DNA of 64,000 nt from Viola odorata (Eukaryota > Streptophyta > Magnoliopsida > Malpighiales > Violaceae), in assembly GCA_963691705.1 (NCBI GenBank), contig OY829539.1, positions 11,658,501 to 11,722,500 on the forward strand, read 5' to 3'. Positions 23,102 through 34,829 of the stretch are shown here, piece by piece. The notes below the pieces were generated by a model. That model was not told the DNA's origin. It saw only the letters and a list, made by a program, of their open reading frames with translations, and made no database searches. Both the position numbers and the translations under genes were made by a program. Position 1 is the first letter of the stretch; every line of letters starts with the position of its first letter.

Positions 23102-24790
23102 CATAGTAACTCATGCTAATTAATGTTGTAATAATCTTAATTAACTTATGCTATTGAGTTTTTTTACTTTTAGGTGCTGACTGGATAATTAATACACCCA
23201 TAGTAAAAAATATTGAGGAAATTTATCTAAACGATTGTTCTAGTTTATTAACTCTTCATCTGTTTATTCAATCTCTCAACAAGCTTCGAGTCCTCAAATT
23301 CGACAACGGTTAAAAGCTAAGCAATCTTTCCCAAGTGTTTGTACTTCTTTGTGTTATGTTGTGTTGTGTTGTGATTGTTGTATCCTGTTGTAGAGTGGTT
23401 TTTGTGTTGAGAAATAAAAGAAACTCTTTTATAATTTGATTTTTCATTAATTGTGAGGAGATGGCTGTTGATTGCTTCTCAGACAATTATAAATGTTATT
23501 TATTTTTTAAAATTTGATTGTATTGTTAATTATTATTACCATATTAGGAATTGAACTTATGACTTATGTTATAAAGACAATGTGCTATTTATTTATTTAG
23601 TATTCGTTGATTTATAAATGGGTTGAGTGAATTCTGATCTTTTATATTTCTATTTCTTAATTTATTTTATAGTTCTTAAAATCTTCACTTGTTGTTACTC
23701 GTTTACCTAATAGTTATTCGGTATATTTAAAAATATTCAATTGCAAAAGATAAAAATTATCAAAAAAAAATTTATTTTTTATACGTATTTCCAAATCGTT
23801 GTATTTTTTTATCAGTAAAACAATTAATAAATTATATATCCACTAGTAGAAAATTAATCATCTAATCCTTTAAATTTTGTTAACCATTGGCAAGAGTTTT
23901 TATTTCATGAAGAAATATTTTTACAAATTATTCTACAATAGTGCTTGACGTTAAATTATTTAAATTACACCTGCGATAATATGTGTCAAACTTCAAACAA
24001 CAACGGTGACATTTCTAGCAATGTCAAAAATGAAAGACAATCGCTTTATTTGATATAGGGATCTTCCTAGTAGTATTTTCTTTCTTGCTTTTTTAATGTT
24101 TCTCATACACTTTGACCCACTTAGCCAATGTCGGAATCTTTTGGGGGACATGGGGCTATGCCCTCCCCTTTCAAACTTTCTAAATCATTTTTAATAGTTC
24201 TTAAAATTTTATTTTTTTATATTAATTTTTCGTATTTTTTTTCATTTTATTTTTCTTGTATTAATTTTTAAAGATCTAATTATTTTTCTTAAAATTTTAT
24301 ATTCTCTTATAATATTTAGTAAAGTTCAATTTTATTTTTATCTTTTATAGTTACCTCGTAAATTTATTTATTTTATAAATTTCCTTAAAGTTCTATTGTT
24401 TTTTATTTAACCCTTCATATTTATAATTTAGTTCCTAAAATTTAAAATTCTTTTATAATAATTTTTTTATTTATTATTTCATTTGTTGAATTTTTTCTCC
24501 CACGTTCTCGTTTTTTTTTCTTTTTATATTTTTTTCCTAATAAGAAAATTGTTACATTACTAGCTTGCCACCATAAGCCACATCTTTCTTCGAACTATGA
24601 ACCCGTTGTTATGACACACCTTGCTGTAATCCATGTTACACGCCTTTCCTCTCTTTTTTATTGTTAAATATAGCATAGCTTTGTAAAACGAGGGTGGCAC
24701 CACCGACCACCATGTTAGCATTGCCGTCAAATGAGGTTGGGAACACCGACCACACACCACACATTAGCTGTCTCTGATACCATAGTTGTG

Positions 24791-24798
24791 TATAAATA
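24791..24798 (+). promoter_or_regulatory. TATA box of PRISE copy 2
   Basis: TATAAATA in TTGTGTATAAATAGG, 236 bp upstream of the ATG at 25027. The leader is A/T-rich with several CAAGCAA strings. Confidence 0.7.
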
Positions 24799-25026
24799 GG
24801 ATTAAAGTTTACTTGCACAAGCAACCAAGCAATCACGCAATAACAATAATCCTTTCCATCGTTCATTTGCTTCAACATTTTTACAGTATATTATTACTAT
24901 TGTATTGTTTGATTCTACTAGTATTAATATTAATTTATTATCTTCAGCCAGTGATTTTGACTATATAACATAATAAATTATAACAAAAAATCACATCATC
25001 TTGCTCTTTTCTGCTCCTCTCCTACC

Positions 25027-26169
25027 ATGGAAAAGCAAGAATCCCCAGAAACTAACGTGGCACTCATAGTTGGTGTTACGGGCATGGCTGGATTGAGCTT
25101 AGCTGAGGCTCTAAAAGAGCCCAATGCCTTAGGTGGGCCGTGGCGAGTTTACGGAGCAGCAAAGCGGCCCAAGCCCGATTGGTTTCCCTCCACAACCACG
25201 GATCTTTACATCACCTTTGACGCTACAAGCTTTGGCGACACGCAACAGAAGTTATCTCCCGTAGCCCACCAGGTAACCCATGTCTTCTGGGTCGCAATCC
25301 AGGTTGGTGAGAGTGAAGAAGCTAACATCAAACTGAACGCAACCATGCTAAACAATGTCCTAAATGTCTTGAAATCTGTTGGATCCTCACGCCTGGCCTA
25401 CCTCACCCTCCAAACGGGCACTAGTCACTATATGGCCCCACTCCACAGGCTAGAAGTCAATGACCCAACCTTCATCAAGAGGCACGACACGCCGTTCCAT
25501 GAATATCTGCCCCGAGTTCCGTTCCCGAACTTCTACTACGCGCTTGAAGACCTCGTGAAATCACACGCGCAGACGATGGGATTCTCTTACACCGTTCATT
25601 GTCCGTCTATTATAGTAGGCGCCTCGACACGGAGTGTGTACAACGCGCTCCTTACTCTGGCCGTGTACGCTACAATATGTCGACACCAGGGATCGCCGTT
25701 CAAGTACTTTGGTACCCGGTACACGTGGGAGCACTTCTGCGACATGTCGGATGCGCGCGTGCTTGCCCAACAACACATATGGGCAGCAACAAGCGGTAAG
25801 GCTAAGAATGAGGCATTTAATTGCAGTAATGGAGATGTTTTTACCTGGAAAAGTCTATGGAAAGTGTTGTGTGAGGTGTTTGAGGTTGAGTTCGTGCCGT
25901 TCGAAGAGGACGATGATGAGCTGGATGTCGTTGTAATAAAACGGAAAGGAAAAGTTTGGGATGAAATTGTGGAAAAGAATGGGCTGTGCAAGACGAAACT
26001 GGAGGAGATCACGTGTTTTGACGTGCTTCATGCGGTGCTGCATTTTCCGTTTCAGCATGTTTCTAGCATGAACAAGAGTCGAGAATTTGGATTTTATGGT
26101 CATGCGGACACACTCAAGAGTGTTAGGATGTGGGTGGGTAGATTAAGAGACATGAAAGTTATACCTTAG
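25027..26169 (+). CDS. PRISE family NAD(P)H enone reductase-like protein (progesterone 5-beta-reductase / iridoid-synthase-like), copy 2, intact
   Basis: A 380-residue open frame, the usual length for the family; the start ACCATGGAA is in good context. Family role: extended short-chain dehydrogenases that reduce 1,4-enones (steroids, 8-oxogeranial) with NADPH, usually cytosolic. Seen: Rossmann motif VALIVGVTGMAGLSLAEAL (about residues 11-29), VYGAAKRPKPDW, NFYYALED (168-175), VHCPSIIVGAS (190-200), KNEAFNCSNGD, and a C-terminal SMNKSREFGFYGHADTLKS. Odd: the family motif TG-x-K-H-Y has Ser at the catalytic-Lys position (S133, LQTGTSHYMAP), and C192 replaces the Arg of VHRP kept in copies 1 and 3. 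It has a TATA box and is the only uninterrupted copy. The fold assignment is firm. Classical enone-reductase activity is doubtful, so the substrate is left open. Confidence 0.9.
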   Translation: MEKQESPETNVALIVGVTGMAGLSLAEALKEPNALGGPWRVYGAAKRPKPDWFPSTTTDLYITFDATSFGDTQQKLSPVAHQVTHVFWVAIQVGESEEANIKLNATMLNNVLNVLKSVGSSRLAYLTLQTGTSHYMAPLHRLEVNDPTFIKRHDTPFHEYLPRVPFPNFYYALEDLVKSHAQTMGFSYTVHCPSIIVGASTRSVYNALLTLAVYATICRHQGSPFKYFGTRYTWEHFCDMSDARVLAQQHIWAATSGKAKNEAFNCSNGDVFTWKSLWKVLCEVFEVEFVPFEEDDDELDVVVIKRKGKVWDEIVEKNGLCKTKLEEITCFDVLHAVLHFPFQHVSSMNKSREFGFYGHADTLKSVRMWVGRLRDMKVIP

Positions 26170-28090
26170 CACAGTAACTCATGCTAATTAATGTTGTAAT
26201 AATCTTAATTAACCTATGGTGTTGAGTTTTTTTACTTTTAGGTGCTGATTGGATAATTAATACACCCATAGTAAAAAACATTGAGGAAATTTATCTAAAC
26301 GGTTGTTCTAGTTTAGTAACTCTTCTTCTGTTTATTCAATCTCTCAATAAGCTTCGAGTCCTCAAATTCGACAACGGTTAAAAACTAAGCAATCTTTCCC
26401 AAGTGGTTGTATTTCTTTGTGTTATGTTGTGTTGTGTTGTTATTGTTGTATCCTGTTGTAGAGTGGTTTTTGTGTTGAGAAATAAAAGAAACTCTTTTAT
26501 AATTTGATTTTTCATTAATTGTGAGGAGATGGTTGTTGATTGCTTCTCAGACAATTATAAATGTTATTTATTTTTTAAAATTTGATTGTATTATTTATTA
26601 TTAATACAATATTAGGAATTGAACTTATGACTTATGTTATAAAGACAATGTGCTATTTATTTATTTAGTATTAGTTGATTTATAAATGGGTTGAGTGAAT
26701 TCTGATATTTTATATTTCTATTTCTTAATTTATTTTTATAGTTCTTAAAATTTTCCCTTGCTCTTACTCGTTTACCTAATAGTTATTCGGTATATTTAAA
26801 AATATTCAATTACAAAAGATGGAAAATTATCTAAAAAAACTTATTTTTTATAGGTGTTTCCAAGTCGTTGTATTTTTTTATCAGTAAAACAATTAATAAG
26901 TTATATATCCACAAGAAGAAAATTAATCATCTAATCCTTTAAATTTCGTTAACAATATTGGTATGAGTTTTTATTTCATGAAGAAATATTTTTACAAATT
27001 ATTCTACAATAGTGCTTGACGTTAAATCATTTAAATTACACCTGCAATAATATGTGTCAAACTTCAAACAACAACGGTGACATTTATAGAAATGTCAAAA
27101 ATGAAAGACAATCGCTTTATTTGATATAGGGATCTTCCTAGTAGTCTTTTCTTTCTTTCTTTTTTAATGTTTCTCATACACTTTGACCCACTTAGCCAAT
27201 GCCAGAATCTTTTGGGGGACATGGGGCTATGCCCTCCCCTTTCAAACTTTCTAAATCATTTTTAATAGTTCTTAAAATTTTATTTTTTTATATTAATTTT
27301 TCGTATTTTTTTTTTCATTTTATTTTTCTTGTATTAATTTTTAAAGATCTAATTATTTTTTTTAAAATTTTATATTCTCTTATAATATTTAGTAAAGTTC
27401 AATTTTTTTTTTATCTTTTATAGTTACCTCGTAAATTTATTTATTTTATAAATTTCCTTAAAGTTCTATTGTTTTTTATTTAACCCTTCATATTTATAAT
27501 TTACTTCCTAAAATTTAAAATTCTTTTATAATAATTTTTTTATTTATTATTTCATCTGTTGAATTTTTTCTCCCACGGTCTCGTTCTTTTTTTCCTTTTT
27601 CTATTTTTTTCCAAATAAGAAAATTGTTACGTTACTAGCTTGCCACCATAACCCACATCTTTCTTCCAACTATGAACCCGTTGTTATCACCTTGCTTTAT
27701 TCCATGTTACACACCTTTCCTCTCTTTTTATTGTTAAATATAGCATAACTTTGTAAAACGAGGTTGTGACCAGCGACCACCATGTTAGCATTGCTGTAAA
27801 ATGAGGTTGGGACCACACACCACACACCACACATTAGCTTTCCTCTGATACCATAGTTGTTGCACAAGCAACCAAGCAACCAAGCAATCAAGCAATAACA
27901 ATAATCCTTTCCATCGTTCATTTGCTTCAACATTTTTACAGTATATTATTACTATTGTATTGTTTTATTCTACTAGTATTAATATTAATTTATTATCTTC
28001 AGCTAGTGATTTTGACTCTGTAACATAATAAATTATAACAAAAAATCACATCACCTCTTTTATCTTGCTCTTTTCTTCTCCTCTCCTACC

Positions 28091-29233
28091 ATGGAAAAGC
28101 AAGAATCCCTAGAAACTAACGTGGCACTCATTGTTGGTGTTACGGGCATGGCTGGCTTGAGCTTAGCTGAGGCTCTAACAGAGCCCAATGCCTTAGGTGG
28201 GCCGTGGCAAGTTTACGGAGCAGCAAGACGACCCAAGCCCGATTGGTTTCCCTCCACAACCACGGATCTTTACATCACCTTCGACGCTACAAGCTTTGAC
28301 GACACGCAGTAGAAGCTATCTCCCGTAGCCCACCAGGTAACCCATGTCTTTTGGGTCGCAATCCAGGTTGGTGAGAGTGAAGAAGCTAACATCAAACTGA
28401 ACGCAACCATGCTAAACAATGTACTAAATGTCTTGAAATCTGTTAGATCCTTACGCCTGGCCCACCTCACCCTCCAAACGGGCACCAGTCACTATATAGC
28501 CCCACTCCACCGGCTAGAAGTCAATGACCCAACCTTCATCAAGAGGCACGACACGCCGTTCCATGAATATCTGCCCCGAGTTCCGTACCCGAACTTCTAC
28601 TACGCGCTTGAAGACCTCGTGAAATCACACACGCCGACGATGGGATTCTCTTACACCGTTCATCGTCCGTCTATTATAGTAGGCGCCTCAACACGGAGCA
28701 TGTACAACGCGCTCCTCACTCTGGCCGTGTACGCTACAATATGTCGACACCAGGGATCACCATTTAAGTACTTTGGTACCCGGTACATGTGGGAGCACTT
28801 CTGCGACATGTTGGATGCCCGCGTGCTTGCCCAACAACACATATGGGCAGCAACAAGCGGTAAGGCTAAGAATGAGGCATTTAATTGCAGTAATGGAGAT
28901 GTTTTTACTTGGAAAAGTCTATGGAAAGTGTTGTGTGAGGTGTTTGAGGTTGAGTTCGTGCCATTCGAGGAGGACGATGATGAGCTCGATGTCGTTGGGT
29001 TAAAATGGAAAGGAAAAGTTTGGGATGAAATTGTGGAAAAGAATGGGTTGTGCAGAACAAAACTGGAGGAGATCACGTGTTTTGACTCGCTTCATGGTGT
29101 GCTGCATTTTCCGTTTCAGCATATTTCTAGCATGAACAAGAGTCGGGAATTTGGGTTTTATGGTCATGCGGACACACTTAAGAGTATTAGGATGTGGGTG
29201 GGTAGATTAAGACACATGAAAGTTATACCCTAA
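28091..29233 (+). pseudogene. PRISE-like copy 3 (nonsense codon, TATA lost)
   Basis: Same 1143-nt length as copy 2, intronless, with one in-frame TAG at 28310-28312 (CAG in the others). The rest of the frame from 28409 is open, so only this substitution breaks it. It keeps LQTGTSHYIAP, NFYYALED and VHRPSIIVGAS. The upstream region goes directly from CATAGTTGT to TGCACAAGC, missing the roughly 27 bp that hold the TATA box in copies 1 and 2. Probably silent and coding-defective. Confidence 0.92.
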
Positions 29234-29350
29234 CACAGTAACTCATGCTAATTAATGTTGTAATAATATTAATTAACTTATGCTGTTGAGTTTTTTTACT
29301 TTTAGATGTTTTGCTTTTAAGTGCTGACTGGATAATTAGTACACCCATAG

Positions 29351-30585
29351 TCCTCAACCTTTTCCTAAAGGTTTGTTGGTCCCTACGCTATCTTTTGGTT
29401 TGACTGATTCTGTAAAATCTTTAACGTTCGTTATGTTCTTTGATGAGGTCTTTGTCGTGTAGATTTTTTTGAGCAATAAAATATGATAAATCAACTTAAA
29501 AAAGATAAAAACTTAAAAGTTTGAGAGATCGAGGATGACGATTGAGCTACGCCGAGATGAGATGGTTGATGTCGCCAATTATGAGGTTGTCTGATAAAAA
29601 TTATTTATATCCCATTCAGGATAATTACAGAGTGAGATTCCTAGATAAAGATGACTTCTAGTCACTTCAGAGGTCTTTGGCGGGTTTCCTCATCCTTCTG
29701 CGTATAAAGCCCACTAGCGCAGATGTCCATCCTAGGCCGAGGGAAAACGATGCTGCACCCTCTTCCCTTGGTGAAGAGAAGAGTCAGAATTACTCCAATT
29801 TTGGGCCTTTCACTACCATTTGATTATTTTTCTCTTTTTTCTAAGCTCTTCTGATCTTGTCTGGTTTGTTCCTGGAAAAATGAGAGAAATAAACTTAAAT
29901 TAGTAGTATCATCACCTTAATTGTCAATAAAACAAATGAGAATTATATACAAAATAAGCACACAATCACATATCGTTTTCCTGTTCACATATGCACCCTT
30001 GTATGCATATTTATGTTACTCCCTCCTGGGCCAAATAAATGACATTTTAGGTGTGGGCACACGAATTAAGGCAATGATTGGTTTGAAGAAAATGAGGCAT
30101 TTTATGACTATTGTACCCCCTGTCTTTTTACGTTATTTATGACAGTGCCATTGGCTTATGTTGGCCTGAAACTGGGCTTGACAATTAGGCCCAATTTTTG
30201 CAACCACTGTTGACGCCTCCCTTCTCCTCCGTAAACCTTACCACCAACAACACCATTCACATCCTCATCATTATCGGGTCCAGATCTGACTACCGCCGGA
30301 CCCATCACCATCTCCACCAACCGATTTTGTCCACATCACTGTGCCGGATCCATCACCATCTCCTCCGACCATTTACCTTCTCTGCCTCTCCCTCTCACCA
30401 ACAACCCATTAATTATTCCTCAACAGATCCAACAATAATAGTAGGCAACAACAAATTGTGGCTAGAAAGATTATGCCCATGATAGCAATTTGGAAATGGA
30501 TTGAAAGATTATGCCCGTGATAGCAATTTGGTGGTAGCATTAATTTAATTTAATTTGTTGAAGAAGTAGGGGAGGGAGCGGTGTG
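29351..30585. other. Unassigned intergenic region
   Basis: No gene or transposon end that I can support. Short frames (29921, 30198) lack domains; the latter is His/Ser/Pro-rich low complexity. Confidence 0.4.
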
Positions 30586-30692
30586 AGAGTGAGAGTGAGA
30601 GTGAGAAGGAGAAGGAGAAGGAGAAGGAGAAGGAGAAGGAGAAGGAGAAGGAGAAGGAGAAGGAGAAGGAAAAGGAGAAGGAGAAGGAGAAG
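30586..30692 (+). repeat. GAGAAG hexanucleotide microsatellite
   Basis: A run of GAGTGA units followed by about 14 GAGAAG units with one interruption. The minus-strand frames made only of Ser-Phe or Pro-Ser repeats come from this microsatellite. Confidence 0.9.
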
Positions 30693-30705
30693 GAGCTGCG
30701 GTGGT

Positions 30706-31581
30706 TAGAGCTGTATAAAAGACCGACCCAACTCGCCTGACCAATATAACCAACCTGACCCAACCCATCAAAAGAATATAACCGTCATAACCGCGGTTAA
30801 TGGTTATATAACGGGCCCGTTATAGTTGCGTTAGGTAAGATAGCGGATCGAATTTTTCAAACCCACTTATAACCGACCCGACCCAACCTATTAACCTGAA
30901 GTATATATACATATTATACATCCAACCCTAAACCCTAACCTGCCTACCCGCTCCCTCTCCCTCTCTCAGCTTGCCGCTCCTTCTACCTCTCCCTCTCCCT
31001 CCCAAGTCCCGATCGCCTCGCTGCTCCCTCTCCCTCTATCAGCTCGTTGCTCCCTCTCCCAAGTTAGAGATTGACAAAAACTCATTTGCTATTTTACTGC
31101 ATTTGGGTCTTTCATCTAAAACATCATCTCTGAATAGTTGAGGAAAGGAGGCTCAAAAAGCAAAACACAGGTTCGTATCATTCTTTTGATTGTTGTCTGA
31201 TAAGTATGTACTTAGTCTTCTTGAATGAGTTGAAATATGTATTTTGTTTTGTGCATTGTTGGGATGATAGTGTAGGCTTTTCATTGCATTCATGGGATTT
31301 TCTCATCCGTGTTTCTCTTTTCTCAGCTGTTTGTATCAATTGATTGTTGGATTCTAGCTTACTTATGAGATTCACAACTGATCTTTCATTTGGGATTTTA
31401 TTTATCATGCCTAGTTTACTTTATTCCCTATAACCGCCTATAACCACCAACCCGCGGTTAACAGCCTATAACCGCTCAACCCGTCAACTGGCGGTTATAG
31501 GCGGATAACCGACCCAACCTGGCCGGCTAAATATTTGGGTATGAGCCATAACCGGCCCAACCCGACCCATGTACAGCCTTA
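30706..31581. mobile_element. Non-autonomous hAT element (876 bp)
   Basis: Starts TAGAGCTGTA and ends TGTACAGCCTTA, flanked by the perfect 8-bp duplication GCGGTGGT at 30698-30705 and 31582-31589. The ends carry AACCGACCCGACCC and ATAACCG clusters, placing it in the same family as 20409-21655. The interior is C/T-rich with no transposase. Confidence 0.88.
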
Positions 31582-31955
31582 GCGGTGGTTGAGCCACGCC
31601 GTCGATAGCAAACACATGCAAAGGTAGCAGCGTCTTTTCCAGCATTGATCACCCCGCGCGTCATTTATTTTGGCCAAAAAAATTGAGGCTAAAACGTCAT
31701 TTATTCAGCCTAGGAGGAGTACCTTAGAAAGGAAAAGAAATTGGTTGAATAGAAATGATTTTGTGTTTAATCAAGAGAGATTGGACATTTTTTCCTTTTT
31801 CTGAGAAAACACTTCACAGAGTCCCTACTTAGGCCAAAGCTGTATTCGAAGATTTTCCATATACAGCTACTCATTTTTTTCAATATGTGGAAGGTATAAT
31901 ATGTTGGTCCAACACTGCAAATTAGAGACAATCCCTTCAATGGTCTCCCCCACTA

Positions 31956-32311
31956 CCTGGTTGGTTCAAATGGAATGTAGATGGGTCAACTTTGGGTAAA
32001 CCTAGACCAACTACTATTGGTGGTGTTTTGAGAGACAATTGTGGCAATTTCATATGTCTATTCTCTAGCTATATTAGTGAGTCAGAATTGAATTTCGCTA
32101 AAATAGTTGCTATATGGAAAGCATTGGAAATTGCGCCTCCAATCCCAATATAAGTAGCAAACAATTAGTGGTTGAATCAAACTCAACGAACACTATATGT
32201 TAGCTTAATAAAAGTAAAGAGAGACCTTGGAGGTTCACCCACGAATTCAAATTAATCAACAATCTTCTCCCCAGAGAAGCAAATGGAGTCGTAGATGCCT
32301 TAGCAATGTAA
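31956..32311 (+). pseudogene. LINE (L1-type) RNase H domain remnant
   Basis: Reads PGWFKWNVDGSTLGKPRPTT, then IGGVLRDNCGNFICLFSSYI, then FAKIVAIWKALEI. After a stop and frame change it continues SKQLVVESNSTNTIC...RPWRFTHEFKLI..LLPREANGVVDALAM. This is the plant non-LTR-type RNase H (WNVDGS, GGVLRD, ESDS-like, REAN..AD-LA order). The usual Glu of the AE..A..AL motif is Lys. It has at least two stops and one frameshift. No upstream endonuclease or RT was recognised. Confidence 0.75.
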
Positions 32312-32434
32312 GGATTTTATGATCTTCAAAATTTATTGCTTGGGTATAGGCCTTTTGTTGTCACATGCCTTAGCAAAGGAAGGATTTTAAGATCTTCAAA
32401 ACTTATTGCTCGGGTATAGGCCTTTTGTTGTCAC
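32295..32434 (+). repeat. 70-bp tandem duplication downstream of the LINE remnant
   Basis: Two copies beginning ATGCCTTAGCAA and ending CTTTTGTTGTCAC. A diverged third piece (GGCCTTTTGTTGTCA, then TTTTGAGTCTTCTT) is seen at 32980-33060, suggesting a LINE 3' tail family sequence. Confidence 0.65.
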
Positions 32435-33011
32435 ATTCCCCCCATACACACACACACACTTTTGAGTCTTCTTTTGAATATGGTAAGCTGTGAACTTCTA
32501 CTATTTTGTATTTATGCACTTTTGATGTCTCAATAATATTTGGTTCATAAAAGAAAAAACTAGGTTCTAGCAATTGCTTTGTTGTGTGTTTCACTGTTGA
32601 TTTATCTATTGATCTCTTAAAGTCAATTTTCTAAATGCTAATTAGATTAAAACTTACGAATAATAATACTAATATCATCACCACCACCATCAGCAGCATC
32701 ATCATTATACCATCAATCATTATCTAAATGTTAACCATTAGTAATTAATTTAGGTACCCTGTAATGCCTTATTATTGGTCGTGCTGGAAATTTACTATAT
32801 AAACAAAAAATTATAAAAGACTTTTGAGTCTCTCTATAAATACAAAAAGAAACTTATAGTCTATTTATTAATAAGTTTTTTAGAAGCATTTGAAACGGTT
32901 TCTCAATAATTTGATTAAAATTTGAAATATAATTCTTTGCTTGGACAAACACCTAATGTTATATTACCTAAATTATCTGAGGCCTTTTGTTGTCATCTAA
33001 TGTAGTCCTTT
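32435..33011. other. AT-rich unassigned sequence
   Basis: Contains a short (CA)n run at 32448-32460 and a CATCACCACCACCATCAGCAG stretch near 32675. No gene seen. Confidence 0.4.
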
Positions 33012-34320
33012 TTATTCTACATTTTCCACCTCTTTTGAGTCTTCTTCTATGTATGGTGTAAGTTGCGCACCTCTACTATTCATCTCCTCCAGGCTACAAC
33101 TATACAGAGGTCTATTGTGAATGGACGCACTGGTCATAAAATCAATCTTGTGTTCAATACCCCTAATTGGTGGAAGGGTCGTGCGACATCTCTTCTGGAA
33201 ACACATCTTTCAAAAGAGGCAACAAAGGACTTGGAAAAGAGGAGTTGTCAAAAAGAGAAGAATTTAAACAATAAGGCTTAAATATAATCAAAATGCAAGG
33301 CTTTTCCTTTGTACAAGCATAACAAATGTTCCTCTACCTTGCATACACGCTCATTTTCTTTACCCTTCTCTAATTTTTCTCTTCCTTACTAGCACTCTTC
33401 TCTTGGGCATGCTTACTCTTTTCATGCCGCGCTTTCCACTCGTTTCTTTGCCAATTTCTTTTTTTGCAAGCTCACTCTTTCCTTGCAAGTTATTTTCACT
33501 CTCACAACTTAGTGTCTTAACTCCTCTCAAATCACTTTTCTTTTCCAATTGGCGAGCCAATGCCTAGGACCATTTGATCATCAAGAACTTGAGAATGAGA
33601 GAGTGGGAGAATAGAAAACCTTTATCATTCATGTTTAAAGCTTGTAATGATTGGTACGACCATCATGAATGGCTCATCTATCAAATTTCCATGGTTGGAC
33701 TAGATGTAAGTGGCTATCTTGCATAGGGACAATATCGCATAACCTCTCATTCGAATAGACTCCTATGTTGAAAGCTACCAAGGCTTGCTTGGACACTTTG
33801 ACCCTTTCTCCCTTTTAGAATCATTGAAAATTGTAAGGCCTTGGATGCTTAGAAGTTGGCAGTTTCATCATGTGATCTAGCATCTCCCTCACTATCATCC
33901 TTTTCATCACCACTTCCTTTCCCATCTTCATTCTCACTCTCACTTACGATAGCATTATCTCGGGTCATCGTCACTCTTTGGTTAGGGCAAAGGGAGGCAA
34001 TGTGGCCTCGCTTTTGGCATTTGAAACACACAATACTGCTTGAGTGTGTCTTAGGCAAGTTTGGTACATTTGGTGGTCTAGGAGTTGTGTTAGGGGTTGG
34101 AATAGAAGTTGTGCTTTGTTTGGTGTAAGGGGTGTTTTTTTGGCTTGGATGTGAATTAGGTAGGTTTAGAATCTTTAGCGAATTCATTTTTCCAAGGTGG
34201 GATAGGAGTAGAATGGTGATTGGAAGAGTACCTTGAATTGGATTTCTCACACCTCTCCACTTTAATGGCATAGTAGAGCATCTCCTCTAAGGTGCTATGT
34301 TGTTGAGATCATCATACATA
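33012..34320 (-). pseudogene. Chromovirus-like Ty3/gypsy remnant, part 2 (zinc knuckle to start of RT)
   Basis: On the minus strand, the Gag zinc knuckle CFKCQKRGHIASLCPN (within 33849-34271) is followed by a low-complexity linker. The start of a gypsy RT then follows (LPPIRGIEHKIDFMTSASIH, about 33100-33200). The protease region is largely missing and the RT stops at about 33010, so the remnant has lost its 3' part. Its upstream Gag half lies at 58102-58631, on the other side of the inserted Copia element, in the same orientation. Confidence 0.75.
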
Positions 34321-34325
34321 AGTTT

Positions 34326-34507
34326 TAATAGAAATTGAGAATGATTGAATGATAGAAGTAGGAAGCAATTCTATAAAATTGCTTGCTTAATTTTGTAAAC
34401 ATACTACATATATATAGGCATTTACAGTGGTAGTAGGCTAACTAACATGCCCAAATGTTGTCCAAGTTGGTTGTTGTCCAAATGTCAACATTGTAGAATC
34501 TTCAACA
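34326..34507 (-). repeat. Copia 3' LTR
   Basis: 182 bp, matching 57915-58096 apart from about 12 substitutions. On the minus strand the polypurine tract lies immediately upstream. Confidence 0.93.
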
Positions 34508-34829
34508 CCCCCTCTCAAGCTGAGGAATAGATGTTTTCCATTCCCAACTTGGAAATTAGTCCATAGAAAACCATATTAGATAACCCCTTTGTTAAGACAT
34601 CAGCCAGCTGAGACATAGACGACACATAAGACATGCATACTAATCCTTCTTCTAGCTTCTCTTTAATGAAGTGTCTATCCACCTCGATGTGCTTTATCCT
34701 GTAATGTTATACCGGATTATGTGCGATGTTTATAACTGATTTATTGTCACTGTAGATTCTCATAGGACCCTCAAGCTTGATCCCTAAGTCATCTAGGATA
34801 ATCTTCACCCACAGTAACTCACACAACCC

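Larger units (their letters stand above)
17533..29350 (+). repeat. Tandem triplication of an LRR-fragment + PRISE-gene unit
   Basis: Unit 1 runs 17533-23203, unit 2 23204-26271 and unit 3 26272-29350. Each begins with the LRR fragment GAGGAAATTTATCTAAACG...AACTCTTCATC and ends with AATTARTACACCCATAG just past the PRISE stop codon. Units 2 and 3 are about 3.07 kb. Unit 1 is 5.67 kb because of hAT insertions at 18022-19622 and 20409-21655, and it lacks about 240 bp present in the other two (24112-24350 and 27182-27430). The left breakpoint lies in the TNL LRR exon, so the duplication carried a piece of the resistance gene along. Intergenic parts are AT-rich with no other gene. Confidence 0.9.

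Noticed and set aside
30545..30771. Ser-Phe and Pro-Ser repeat proteins
   Set aside because: Produced by the GAGAAG microsatellite.
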